Of a DNA stretch of 64,000 bases, positions 8,524-17,504 are shown piece by piece (position 1 is the first letter of the stretch; each line of letters opens with the position of its first letter). A program made the translations under genes and the position numbers. The notes under the pieces are model-generated. The model was not told the DNA's origin and made no database searches. It saw only the letters and a list, made by a program, of their open reading frames with translations. The stretch is from Mycobacterium sp. IS-1590 (lineage in GTDB: Bacteria > Actinomycetota > Actinomycetes > Mycobacteriales > Mycobacteriaceae), in contig NZ_LQIW01000011.1 of assembly GCF_001500025.1 (NCBI RefSeq), positions 24,584 to 88,583 on the forward strand. Reading direction: 5' to 3'.

Positions 8524-9381
8524 TCAGCTCCGGTCGGACCAGCGGAACATCGCCAGACAACCGATCAGCCCGGCGACGCTCCACGCCGCCAACACCAGGA
8601 AGATGCGCCAATGTTCCCAGCTGCCTGCCGGTTCCAGCGCCACCAGCTCCGCCGGCAGCAACACCGACCGGAAGCCTTGGGCCATCCACTTGACCGGGAA
8701 CACAGAGCCGATCACCAACATCCACGTCGGCAGGATCATCAGCGGCACATACGTTCCCGAGACGAACTGCAACGCCACCGACGGGCCGTTGGTGATGACG
8801 GCGGCGGACACGGCATTGCTCGCCAGGTTGCTGATGAAGATGCCCAGCAGTGCACAGCTGACGATGCCCAGGACCGCCACCCATCCGAGGGTGAACCATC
8901 CGTACACGTCGGTCGGCAGGCGCAGGCCGAAGACCAGCACACCTACCGCCAGCAGCAGGACGGCCTCGGCGAGGCTGACCACCGCGACGAGCGCGATCTT
9001 GCCGATGAAGTACGACGACGCCGTTGTCGGTGTGCCCCGAAGGCGCCGTAAGGCGCCGGTGTCACGGTCGGCGGCGATGCTGGTGCCGAGGTTGACGAAC
9101 GACGTCGACAAAATGCCGTAGGCCAGCATGCTCGCGGCGATCACCGCACCGGCGCTGGTCTGGCTGCCCGGCAGTTCCGCAGAAAAGATCGAACCCAGCA
9201 GCAGGCAGATCACCGCGGGCATGGTGAACGTCAGCACCACCTGTTCAGGCCGCCGGTAGAACATCTTCAGTTCGGGAACGACCCGCGACAGCCCGATCCG
9301 CAACGGGGACGGAAGCGACGGTTGTGCGGTCGCGCGGTGTCGGGGCGGCGATGGGGCGATGATGTGTTCGATGTCCGTCAT
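8524..9381 (-). CDS. ABC-2 type transporter permease (last gene of PKS operon)
   Basis: A 285-residue integral membrane permease with about six helices, starting after a cytoplasmic N-terminal stretch that includes FYRRPEQVVLTFTMPAVICLLLGSIF. The central motif AADRDTGALRRLRGTP matches the amphipathic segment before the third helix of ABC-2 (DrrB-like) permeases. It begins with ATGA overlapping the ATPase stop, so the two are translationally coupled and form one exporter. Position at the end of the PKS operon suggests export of the polyketide product, or self-protection. The substrate is inferred only from context. Confidence 0.88.
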   Translation of the reverse strand: MTDIEHIIAPSPPRHRATAQPSLPSPLRIGLSRVVPELKMFYRRPEQVVLTFTMPAVICLLLGSIFSAELPGSQTSAGAVIAASMLAYGILSTSFVNLGTSIAADRDTGALRRLRGTPTTASSYFIGKIALVAVVSLAEAVLLLAVGVLVFGLRLPTDVYGWFTLGWVAVLGIVSCALLGIFISNLASNAVSAAVITNGPSVALQFVSGTYVPLMILPTWMLVIGSVFPVKWMAQGFRSVLLPAELVALEPAGSWEHWRIFLVLAAWSVAGLIGCLAMFRWSDRS

Positions 9382-10223
9382 GGTTGACCGATCAGTTGCA
9401 GGTACGCGTCCTCGAGGGTCGGCCGACTGATCGTCAGCTTCTCCAGCTCGACACCTCCCCTGCTGCGACGACAGACGAACTCGGTTGGGAAGTCCGTTGT
9501 TTCGATGCGGACCTCACCGTCCTCGATCCACCGCACCGTGGCAGCCGAGCTCACGTGCTCGGTCAACCGCGCCGGTGAGTCGACGGCCACCACCCTGCCA
9601 CTCGCGATCACCGCGACCCGGTCAGCCAGCGCAGCGGCCTCTTCGAGGTAGTGGGTGGTCAGCAGGATTGTGGTGCCGTCGGCGGCCAGGGATCTGATCA
9701 GCTGCCAGAACTGCCGTCGTGCTTCGGGGTCGAAACCGGTTGTGGGTTCATCCAAGAACAGCAGTTCGGGTTTGCCGATGATGCCGAGCGCGACATCCAG
9801 CCGACGGCGTTGACCGCCGGAAAGGGTGCGCACTCGGGAGTCCGCGACCATGTCCAGACCGACGAGGTCGAGCACGTCGCCGGGATCTCGAGCGGCGCCG
9901 TAACAGTTCGCGAACATCTGCACGGTCTCGCGCACCGAGAGCATTCCGGCGTCGCTGACCTCCTGCAGCACGATGCCGATCCTGCCCCTCCAGTCCCGTC
10001 CCGCCGTCTGTGGGTCCTCGCCGAGCACCCGCACGTGTCCGGCGTCGCGAGTTCTGTTGCCCTCCAGGATCTCTATGGTTGTCGACTTGCCCGCGCCGTT
10101 GGGGCCGAGGATGGCGAAGACCTCGCCGTAGGCGACGTCGAGGTCGAGGTCGCACACGGCGCGCGTCGGCCCGTAAGCCTTCGAGAGCCCCCGCACCTGT
10201 ACGGCCGTAGACGTCGCCGTCAT
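9378..10223 (-). CDS. ABC transporter ATP-binding protein (DrrA-like)
   Basis: A 281-residue ATPase. Walker A is GPNGAGKST at residues 40-48, the signature is LSGGQRRRLDVALG, Walker B is LLFLDEPTTGFDP, and the switch is TTHYLEEA. The sequence type is that of the daunorubicin-resistance/ABC-2 drug export ATPases. It partners the permease that starts in its stop codon, and its own start overlaps the PKS stop by 4 bases. Expected role: powering export of the product of the upstream genes, or of lipids. No accessory membrane-fusion protein is nearby, as is normal for this group. Confidence 0.93.
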   Translation of the reverse strand: MTATSTAVQVRGLSKAYGPTRAVCDLDLDVAYGEVFAILGPNGAGKSTTIEILEGNRTRDAGHVRVLGEDPQTAGRDWRGRIGIVLQEVSDAGMLSVRETVQMFANCYGAARDPGDVLDLVGLDMVADSRVRTLSGGQRRRLDVALGIIGKPELLFLDEPTTGFDPEARRQFWQLIRSLAADGTTILLTTHYLEEAAALADRVAVIASGRVVAVDSPARLTEHVSSAATVRWIEDGEVRIETTDFPTEFVCRRSRGGVELEKLTISRPTLEDAYLQLIGQP

Positions 10224-13200
10224 GGCGCGGCGCCGCCTTCGAGTTCGGCCAGCAGGTCTCGCAGCTCGGCCTCGGACATATCGTCGATCAGCCCGTCCAC
10301 GTCGACCTCCGGGACCGGTTGTGGTTCGGTCGCAGGGGCGGCCTCCGCGGCGGGTTCCTCACCGTGGATGGTGGGCAGCTCGTCGAGCACGCGGGCGGCC
10401 AGCGAGTCGACGCTGACACCCTTGAGGATCTCCAGCACTGGAAGGTCGATCGAGAACGTGGTGTTGATCCTGACCCTGAAGTCCATCGCCATCATCGAGT
10501 CCAGGCCGATGTCGTCGAGCATGTCGTCGTTCGCGAAATCGGTGACCCCGCAATCGAACACCGCCGCAACGAGGCGCTCCACCTGGTCGATGATCACGTT
10601 GAGACGCTCGGCCTCCGGCGTGTTCGCCAGTAGCTCGAGCAACGATCCGTCCGCCCCGGCCTCCGTCGGTGAAGCGGTCGCGGCGTCGAGGTCGGCGAAC
10701 ATCTTCGGCAGGTGTCCGCCGAGAAGTTGGCGGGCGCGGTTCCAGTCGGCGCTGATGGCGATGACGTTCGGAGCGGTCTGATTGATCAGGCGGTCGAGGA
10801 TCAACGCGCCTGCCGCCGGGGTGATCAGTTCGATTCCCCGCATGGCGTAGACATTCTCGAGGTTGAGGTCTTCGACCATCCCCACCGACCAGGGTCCCCA
10901 GCCCACCGTGAGGGCCGGCAGTCCCTGCGCCTGCCGCTGATATGCGAAGGCGTCGAGGAACGCGTTGGCGGCGGCGTAGTTGCCCTGCCCGGGCGAGGCG
11001 ATGACCGAACCGGCGGAGCCGAACATCACGAAGAAGTCGAGTTCCTGACCGGCGAACGCGGTGTGCAGCGCCCGGGTGCCGGCGATCTTGGGACCCAGAA
11101 CCTTGAGGAAATCGTCTTCGCTGACGTTGACGAGAAGCTGGTCGTGGACCGCGCCCGCGGCGTGGATGACTCCGCGAACCGGTCTGTCGTGATTGCGCTC
11201 GTGGTCGGCGAGCCAGGCGGCCACCGCGTCGGCGTCGGTGATGTCGACACTCGCCGCACTCACCAGCGCCCCGAGGCGTTCGACGGCCCTGACGGTGTCG
11301 ACGGCGGTGAACTGCGGGTCGTCGGGCGTGATGCTCGGCCACCGCTCGCGCGGTGGCAGCCCGCTTCTGCTCAGCAGCGCGATGTGTCGCGCGCCGTGCT
11401 CGACGAGATAGGTGGCCACGCTGCGGCCGAGCGCACCGGTGCCGCCGGTGACGACGTAGGTCGCGGCGGGAGAAAGCTTGGTGGGGAACGGTTTCGTGAG
11501 GCTCGTAGTGTGGCGCAGCCGCGGAACCAGCTTCACCTCGCCGCGGAACGCGGTCTGATCCTCGGATGCGGGCTCCAGAATGTGCCGACAGACACGCGCG
11601 GCGGTGTCACCGACGTCGTCGGTGTCGTCGATGTCGATCAGGCCGCCCCAGCGTTCGACGAACTCCTGATGACCGATGACCCGGCCCAGTCCCCAGACCG
11701 TGGATTGGTCGACGGCCAGAGGTTCGGTGCCCAACGCCGGCTGCGCGTTCGCGGTGACGACGTACAGGCGCGGGAAGACGGTGTCGTGTGTGGCCAGTGC
11801 CTTGGCGATGCGCAGCAGCGTGAGGACGCCGAGGTGGTCGGCGCCGTCGGTGTCAGACGCCTGCGGGTCGGCATCGAGATCCATTGACCAGCAGTCGATG
11901 ACACCGGCGAGGTCGCTGTCTTCGGCAAGGTGCCGGTCGAACAGCTGGGCCATCTGGTCGGGACGCCGCTCGTCGATCGCGTATCCGCCGTCGACCGTGG
12001 TGACGGTGTCCACGGGGCGGTGTACGACGGTGCGCACGCGGTGGCCGCAGTCCCGCAGTCGATCGGCGAGCGCTTCACCGAATCCGGTGTCGTCGACGAA
12101 CACCAGCCATGATGCGGCCTGCGTCGGCTCGGCGCTGTTCTCACCGCTGGATTCGGCCGCGGGGATCCACTGGAGTTCGTAGAGCCCCTTGTCGATTCGT
12201 TCCGGCGACATGCGGGTCGAGGCGCTCAGCGATCGCACCGTGAAGCCCTCGAAGACCGCCAGCCGATCACCGCGGTGGTCGCAGATCGTGATGTCGCTCT
12301 CGATCTCCTCGGCGGTCGCCGACCTGACGACCAGCCTGACGGTCATGTCTCCCTTGGGTGTGCCGTACACGGCGCTGCGCCGGATCCGGACGGGCAGGTA
12401 TGGGCTTTCTGCGGCATCCCCGCCGGGAAGCGGTGCGCCGAACAGTGTTTGGAATGCGCCGTCGATCAGTGCCGGATGGAACCGGTAGTCGTCGAGCGCG
12501 GCTGCGATCGGAGCCGGGATCTCCATCTCGGCGACCACCCAGGCGTCTCCGGCTGTGAGGCCGGTGACGGAGCGGAACGCGTCGCCGTAGTCGAACCCGA
12601 TGGCTTCGGTGAGGGCGTAGAACTGCGCGCCGCTGAGAGCGTTGGCGGGCGCGCCCTCGGCCACCGGCGGCGGGGCGCCGGCCGATTTCGGGAGCGTGGT
12701 GAGACCGGCCGTGGCGGTGATCGCCCACTTGAGTTCGCCGTCGGCGGTCGCGGTGTGCGCGGCGAACTCCAGGGCTCCGGTGTCCTGGTTGACGGTGGTA
12801 CGCAGAATGGGATCACAGGTGTCGTCGAGGATGAGTGCGCGGTGCAGCACCAGGTTCTCGACGGCGAGGTCCACTCCGTAGGTCTCCTTCCCAGCGGCCA
12901 GCGCCAACTCGATGTAGACCGCTCCGGGTACGACGACGCTGCCCTGGACCCGGTGGTCGCCGAGGAACGGCACCATCGCGGTGCTCAATTCGATTTCCCA
13001 CGTGGGGTGTACGGCGCTGACCGGTTGGCCGAGCAGCGGGTGCACCGGGTGATAGTGCAGAGCTTCGGTGGCCTCCTGGGTCTCGTTCCAGTAGCGTCGG
13101 GTCTGCCACGGGTAGCCGGGCAGCTTCAGCAGCCGTGCCTCCCCGCGGGGATAGATGGCGCCCCAGTCGATGTCGTGGCCGTGGTCGTGCAGCGCGCCGA

Positions 13201-15748
13201 GGCCCGCCATGAAGGTGTGCACGTCGTCGTCGTTGCGTCGTTGGGTGGCCTGGACGAGCGTCTTCTGCGCGCCGGCGATCTCGAAGATCGAGGCGGCCAG
13301 TACGGGATGCGGTCCCAGTTCGACGAAATGCGTGTATCCGTCGTCGAGCATGCGGCGGATGGCCGGTTCGAAAAGAACTGTGGCGCGGGTGTTCTGCCAC
13401 CAGTACGCGGCGCCGGACCGGTATCCGTCCAGGAGGCCGCCGGTGACCGTCGAGTAGAGCGGGAGCGTCGCCGGCTGCGACGACAACCCGTCGAGCGCCT
13501 GGTGGAGATCGCGCCTGATCGCGTCCATGTAATGGGTGTGATAGGGCACCTTGCCGGTCAGGTACCGGGTGAAGACCTCGGCGTCCTCCAATCGGCGGGC
13601 GATGTCGTCGAGGACCTCACCGTCCCCGGCGATGGTCACCGCGGATGGGCTGTTGACGGCCGCCACCGAAACCCGTCGCCCGAATTCCTCGCGCATCGTG
13701 TCGTCGAGGGCCGTCATCAGCGAGTCGGTGTCCAGGCCGACGGCCAGCATGCGGCCCTGTCCGCTCGTGCGCTGTTGGAGCCTGCTGCGGTGGTATATGA
13801 CCTCGACCGCCTGCTCGAAGCCCAGCAGCCCGGCGAGGTGGTGGGCGGCGACTTCGCCTGCGCTGTGGCCGATCACGGCATCGGGCCGGATGCCGAACTG
13901 GGCGAGCTGGGCGGCCAGGGCGATCTGGATCGCGAAGTTGGCGGGCTGGGCGAACTCGGTTTCACCCATCCGGGAATCCGCTTCGTCGCGCCGCAGTTCG
14001 TCGATCAGTGACCAATCGGTGTGGCGCGCCAGCTCGCGATCACTTCGCGCGATGCTCTCGGTGAACGCGGGCATGACGTCGAGAAGTCCGCGGCACATCT
14101 TCCACCATTGCGGGCCCATACCACTGCAGACGAACGCGAGCTTGGGGGTCGACGGCGACGTGCGCCCGGAGGCGATCTGGCCCCCGTCGGCGAGGGCGCG
14201 CAGTTGGTCTCGGGCGTCGGCGACGCTGTCAGTGACGAGCGTGTGGCGGTGGCTCAAGTGTGAGCGTCGTTGTGACAGAGTGTATCTCAGGTCCAACAGG
14301 TCGGTGTTCGGTTCGGCCTGCAGGTGGTCGGCCAACCGGTCCGCCACCGCCACCAGGGCCTCTTCGCTGCGCGCCGAGATCGGCAACAACGTGAGAGGGA
14401 GGTGCTCGGCGGTGTTCGAGGTTGGGGCGTCGGCCGGGGCCGGTGCTTCGGCGAGCACCGCGTGGGCGTTGGTACCGCCGAATCCGAACGAGTTGACGCC
14501 TGCGATCCGCCGTCCGGCAGGAAAGGGGCGGCCCGCGCGTGGCACGTCGAGCTTGAGCTCGGTGAGGCAGACTTGGCTGGTCGGGTTCTGCAGATGCAAG
14601 TGTGCCGGGATGTAACCGTGTTTGAGCACCAACGCCGTCTTGATCAGTCCGGCCACCCCGGCGCCCGCTTCGAGGTGACCGATGTTGGTCTTGACCGAGC
14701 CGATCGCCAGGGGCGCGGTGCGGTCAGACGTCAGCGCCGAAGCGAGCGCGCGCATCTCGACCGGGTCGCCGACGGGTGTGCCGGTGCCGTGCGCTTCGAC
14801 GTACCCGACGTCGCTCGGCCGGATATTGGCCCGACGCAGCGCAGAGGTGATGGCGGCGGCCTGCGCCTGCGCGCGGGGCACGGTGATGCCGTCGGTGCGG
14901 CCGTCCTGAGACACCGCGGTGCCGAGGATTTGGGCGTAGATCTCGTCGCCGTCGCGCAACGCCTGTTCGAGGGGTTTGATGACGACGACGGCACCGCCCT
15001 CGCCGCGCGCGTACCCGTCGGCGGACTCGTCGAAGGCTTTGCAGCGCCCGTCGGGGCTGAGGAACCCGCTCTTGGACTCGGCGATCGCGGTGTTGGGGCC
15101 GACCATGATGTTGACGCCGCCGGCCAGCGCGATCTCGCTCTCACCGTTCCAAATGCTCTGCGCCGCAAGGTGCACCGCGACCAGCGAGCTCGAACACGCC
15201 GTGTCGACCGTCATGCTCGGTCCGCGGAAGTCGAAGGCGAACGAGATCCGGTTCGCCAGCATCGTCATCATCATTCCGGCGGCGGAGTGCGTCTTGAACT
15301 GGTAGCGGCTGCCGCGGCCCTGGTTCTGCAGCAGTTGGTAGTCCAGGGTGAAGCCGCCGATGAATACGCCGACGTCGGTGCCGGCGAGGTCGTCGGGTCG
15401 TATCCCCCCGTCCTCCAGGGCCTCCCATGTGGTCTGCAGCATCAGGCGTTGCTGCGGGTCGATCGAATGGGCTTCCCGCGGGGAGATTCCGAAGAACTGC
15501 GGATCGAACTGGTCGATCGCGTCGAGGAAGCCGCCGCGCCGGGTGACCATCTTGCCGACCTTCTTCGGGTTGGCGTCGTGGAATCGGTCGGCGTTCCACC
15601 GTGATTCGGGGACCTCGCTGGTGGCATCGATGCCGTCGCTCAACAGCTGCCAGTAGTCCTCGGCGGAGCCGACCCCGCCGGGTAGGCGGCATCCGATGCC
15701 GACGATCGCCAGCGGTACGGGCCGGTCTAGGTTGTCGTGCGTGTTCAT
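10220..15748 (-). CDS. Iterative-type type I polyketide synthase, KS-AT-DH-KR-ACP
   Basis: A single-module 1842-residue PKS. KS spans about 12-435 with Cys185, His320 and His358 intact. AT spans about 540-850 with GHSAGE (Ser629). DH spans about 903-1175 with His932 in HRVQGSVVVP and Asp1096. A KR structural half precedes the catalytic KR (TGGTGALG at 1434, Ser1578, Tyr1591, Asn1595). ACP is near 1715-1790 with Ser1751 in GLDSMMAM. There is no enoyl reductase and no thioesterase. This order and length match bacterial 6-methylsalicylate/naphthoate-type iterative synthases rather than the longer mycobacterial Mas/Pks lipid enzymes, which carry ER. AT specificity is unclear: the usual HAFH or YASH position reads PYHTH. 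The C-terminal helix (SEAELRDLLAELE) resembles a docking tail. It is coupled to the genes on both sides by 4-base overlaps. Confidence 0.93.
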   Translation of the reverse strand: MNTHDNLDRPVPLAIVGIGCRLPGGVGSAEDYWQLLSDGIDATSEVPESRWNADRFHDANPKKVGKMVTRRGGFLDAIDQFDPQFFGISPREAHSIDPQQRLMLQTTWEALEDGGIRPDDLAGTDVGVFIGGFTLDYQLLQNQGRGSRYQFKTHSAAGMMMTMLANRISFAFDFRGPSMTVDTACSSSLVAVHLAAQSIWNGESEIALAGGVNIMVGPNTAIAESKSGFLSPDGRCKAFDESADGYARGEGGAVVVIKPLEQALRDGDEIYAQILGTAVSQDGRTDGITVPRAQAQAAAITSALRRANIRPSDVGYVEAHGTGTPVGDPVEMRALASALTSDRTAPLAIGSVKTNIGHLEAGAGVAGLIKTALVLKHGYIPAHLHLQNPTSQVCLTELKLDVPRAGRPFPAGRRIAGVNSFGFGGTNAHAVLAEAPAPADAPTSNTAEHLPLTLLPISARSEEALVAVADRLADHLQAEPNTDLLDLRYTLSQRRSHLSHRHTLVTDSVADARDQLRALADGGQIASGRTSPSTPKLAFVCSGMGPQWWKMCRGLLDVMPAFTESIARSDRELARHTDWSLIDELRRDEADSRMGETEFAQPANFAIQIALAAQLAQFGIRPDAVIGHSAGEVAAHHLAGLLGFEQAVEVIYHRSRLQQRTSGQGRMLAVGLDTDSLMTALDDTMREEFGRRVSVAAVNSPSAVTIAGDGEVLDDIARRLEDAEVFTRYLTGKVPYHTHYMDAIRRDLHQALDGLSSQPATLPLYSTVTGGLLDGYRSGAAYWWQNTRATVLFEPAIRRMLDDGYTHFVELGPHPVLAASIFEIAGAQKTLVQATQRRNDDDVHTFMAGLGALHDHGHDIDWGAIYPRGEARLLKLPGYPWQTRRYWNETQEATEALHYHPVHPLLGQPVSAVHPTWEIELSTAMVPFLGDHRVQGSVVVPGAVYIELALAAGKETYGVDLAVENLVLHRALILDDTCDPILRTTVNQDTGALEFAAHTATADGELKWAITATAGLTTLPKSAGAPPPVAEGAPANALSGAQFYALTEAIGFDYGDAFRSVTGLTAGDAWVVAEMEIPAPIAAALDDYRFHPALIDGAFQTLFGAPLPGGDAAESPYLPVRIRRSAVYGTPKGDMTVRLVVRSATAEEIESDITICDHRGDRLAVFEGFTVRSLSASTRMSPERIDKGLYELQWIPAAESSGENSAEPTQAASWLVFVDDTGFGEALADRLRDCGHRVRTVVHRPVDTVTTVDGGYAIDERRPDQMAQLFDRHLAEDSDLAGVIDCWSMDLDADPQASDTDGADHLGVLTLLRIAKALATHDTVFPRLYVVTANAQPALGTEPLAVDQSTVWGLGRVIGHQEFVERWGGLIDIDDTDDVGDTAARVCRHILEPASEDQTAFRGEVKLVPRLRHTTSLTKPFPTKLSPAATYVVTGGTGALGRSVATYLVEHGARHIALLSRSGLPPRERWPSITPDDPQFTAVDTVRAVERLGALVSAASVDITDADAVAAWLADHERNHDRPVRGVIHAAGAVHDQLLVNVSEDDFLKVLGPKIAGTRALHTAFAGQELDFFVMFGSAGSVIASPGQGNYAAANAFLDAFAYQRQAQGLPALTVGWGPWSVGMVEDLNLENVYAMRGIELITPAAGALILDRLINQTAPNVIAISADWNRARQLLGGHLPKMFADLDAATASPTEAGADGSLLELLANTPEAERLNVIIDQVERLVAAVFDCGVTDFANDDMLDDIGLDSMMAMDFRVRINTTFSIDLPVLEILKGVSVDSLAARVLDELPTIHGEEPAAEAAPATEPQPVPEVDVDGLIDDMSEAELRDLLAELEGGAAP

Positions 15749-17499
15749 ACCTGCAACTCACGGATAGCGGTGTGAATCCAGTCGGAGCTGACCGGATTGT
15801 TCTGTTGTTCATGGCGATACACGGAGCGGAGTTCCCTCAGCAGAGGATCGCGCTGCCACGCCTGCACCTGGGCGACGGCGGCATCGTCGTCGAACAGTGT
15901 GGACTTGTCGGCGAGCACGGTTTCGACCAGCTGACCCGCCAGTTGTCGCAGCAGCCTGCCGTTGTCCTCGAACCTGTCGGTGAAATCGGGCGCGGGTTCC
16001 ATCATCGCCACGTGCAGCGTCGCCATGAAGTCCAGCGGCTCGTACAGGTCGACGAATCGGACCGGTGATTGGCGGCCTTCCACGGCCGCCCATTCGCGGA
16101 AGAACCGCTGCACCCGGTTGCTCAGCGCGATCATGCCGTCGAGATGGGGCACGACCGCGGGATCGTCGGCGACGCTGACGAACCGTCCGTTGCGGTAGAG
16201 CAATCCGATGAAGCCCCAGTAGAACGCGATGTCCCAGACGATCTTCGCCGACATCACCGTCGGCGTGCCCATGAGCGTGTACTGCTTCTCGTACACCGCC
16301 AGCCACATGTCGGCCAGGGACCTGAACAGGGAGTCGCTGATGCTCGCCCGGGCGACCACGTCTTCTCCGTCGAGTTCACGCGTGATCATGTCGGTGACCA
16401 GACCGTTGCCGATCGCAACCAGGTCCAGCCCCGAGGAGTACAGCGGGTCCAGGAAGATGCCTGCGTCGCCGGTCAGGCACCAGCGCGCGGTGCCGTCGAA
16501 GACCTTGGTGGCGGCGTGGCTGTAATGCTTCATGACACGGAAGTCCATGATCGCGTCGTCGTGTCGGGCGATCTCGTCGGCGCACTGTGGTTCATGCCGG
16601 CGGATCCACGCCTTGGCCTTATCCAGCGTGTTGAACTCGTCGAACGAGTGGAACTCGGGATCGGCGACGATCCCGACGCTGGTGGCGCCGGACGCCAATC
16701 GGATCAACCAGACCCAATAGCCCTCGCCCATCAGGTGATTCGTCGACAGGGCGCGGTCGCCTTCGGTCAGACGGGAGTGCCATTCGGGGTCGGCGCTCCA
16801 CTGGCCGATGTCGAGTTCGGCCTTGACCCGGAACCATGCGGCGTTGCAATGGTGTTCGGTGGCCCGCTTCAGGTCCAGCTGGCGCGACAGCGTGCGGTTT
16901 CGTCCGGAGGCGTCGACCACCCAGCGTGCCGTGGTGCTGGCGGTCTCGTCGTCGTCCTGGTACGTCACCGTGTGCGCATCGTCGCCGAAGTCCACGGTCC
17001 TGACGCGGCCGCGGGCCGTGGCTATCCCAGCGGCTTCGCACCGGCGGGCGAGTTCGTTCTCCAGCCTGCCCCGGTCGATCTGGTAGGTCACCTGGGGTAC
17101 GAACGACGAGCTGCCGAGTTCCACGCGGCTTGCGATGTCGGTGTTGCCGTCGTGCGTGAAGAACATCCGCAGGCCCATCTTGCGGATCTGGGCGATGCTC
17201 AAATGGTCGGCAAGGCCGAGGCGTTCGCGAAGGTAGTGCGCAGACACCTCAACCGTCGATTCGCCGACGGTGTGGGTGACCTCGGCGACCGGGCGCGCGG
17301 ACGGCTCGATGATCACAATCCGGGTGTGTGGGCGCGCGGTGCGAAGCTCCAATGCCAACGTCAGGGCGGCGGCACCACCTCCGATGATGGCCACGTCGTG
17401 GTTGGTCTGCGTAGATCCGTTGAGGGACAGTTGGTTCCGGATCTTTCGTGCGAGGGCGGCACGGGCCTCGGAGTCGAGTTGGGACAGCTTCGATCGCAC
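15745..17499 (-). CDS. Flavin-dependent halogenase-like oxidoreductase
   Basis: A 584-residue FAD protein. The dinucleotide motif GGGAAAL is at residues 40-46, HTVGEST at 76-82, KMGLRMFF with Lys107 where halogenases keep their catalytic lysine, and GDAGIFLDP for FAD binding near residue 365. The second halogenase signature, WxWxIP, appears as W262-V-W264-L-I266-R267, so Pro is replaced by Arg. Residues 1-25 form a charged helix resembling a PKS/NRPS docking segment. It probably halogenates or hydroxylates an ACP-bound or free polyketide and would need a flavin reductase from elsewhere. The start is the GTG at 17499, with AAGGAAGG about 9 bases upstream and 5 bases after the antiporter stop; the frame stays open far upstream, but there it runs antisense to the antiporter. 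The stop overlaps the PKS start. Confidence 0.8.
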   Translation of the reverse strand: MRSKLSQLDSEARAALARKIRNQLSLNGSTQTNHDVAIIGGGAAALTLALELRTARPHTRIVIIEPSARPVAEVTHTVGESTVEVSAHYLRERLGLADHLSIAQIRKMGLRMFFTHDGNTDIASRVELGSSSFVPQVTYQIDRGRLENELARRCEAAGIATARGRVRTVDFGDDAHTVTYQDDDETASTTARWVVDASGRNRTLSRQLDLKRATEHHCNAAWFRVKAELDIGQWSADPEWHSRLTEGDRALSTNHLMGEGYWVWLIRLASGATSVGIVADPEFHSFDEFNTLDKAKAWIRRHEPQCADEIARHDDAIMDFRVMKHYSHAATKVFDGTARWCLTGDAGIFLDPLYSSGLDLVAIGNGLVTDMITRELDGEDVVARASISDSLFRSLADMWLAVYEKQYTLMGTPTVMSAKIVWDIAFYWGFIGLLYRNGRFVSVADDPAVVPHLDGMIALSNRVQRFFREWAAVEGRQSPVRFVDLYEPLDFMATLHVAMMEPAPDFTDRFEDNGRLLRQLAGQLVETVLADKSTLFDDDAAVAQVQAWQRDPLLRELRSVYRHEQQNNPVSSDWIHTAIRELQV

Positions 17500-17504
17500 C
17501 TGCG

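Noticed and set aside
12275..15604. Long plus-strand frames across the PKS gene (578 and 426 codons)
   Set aside because: Their translations are low-complexity Arg/Val/Asp-rich sequence and lie antisense to intact KS, AT and DH motifs.
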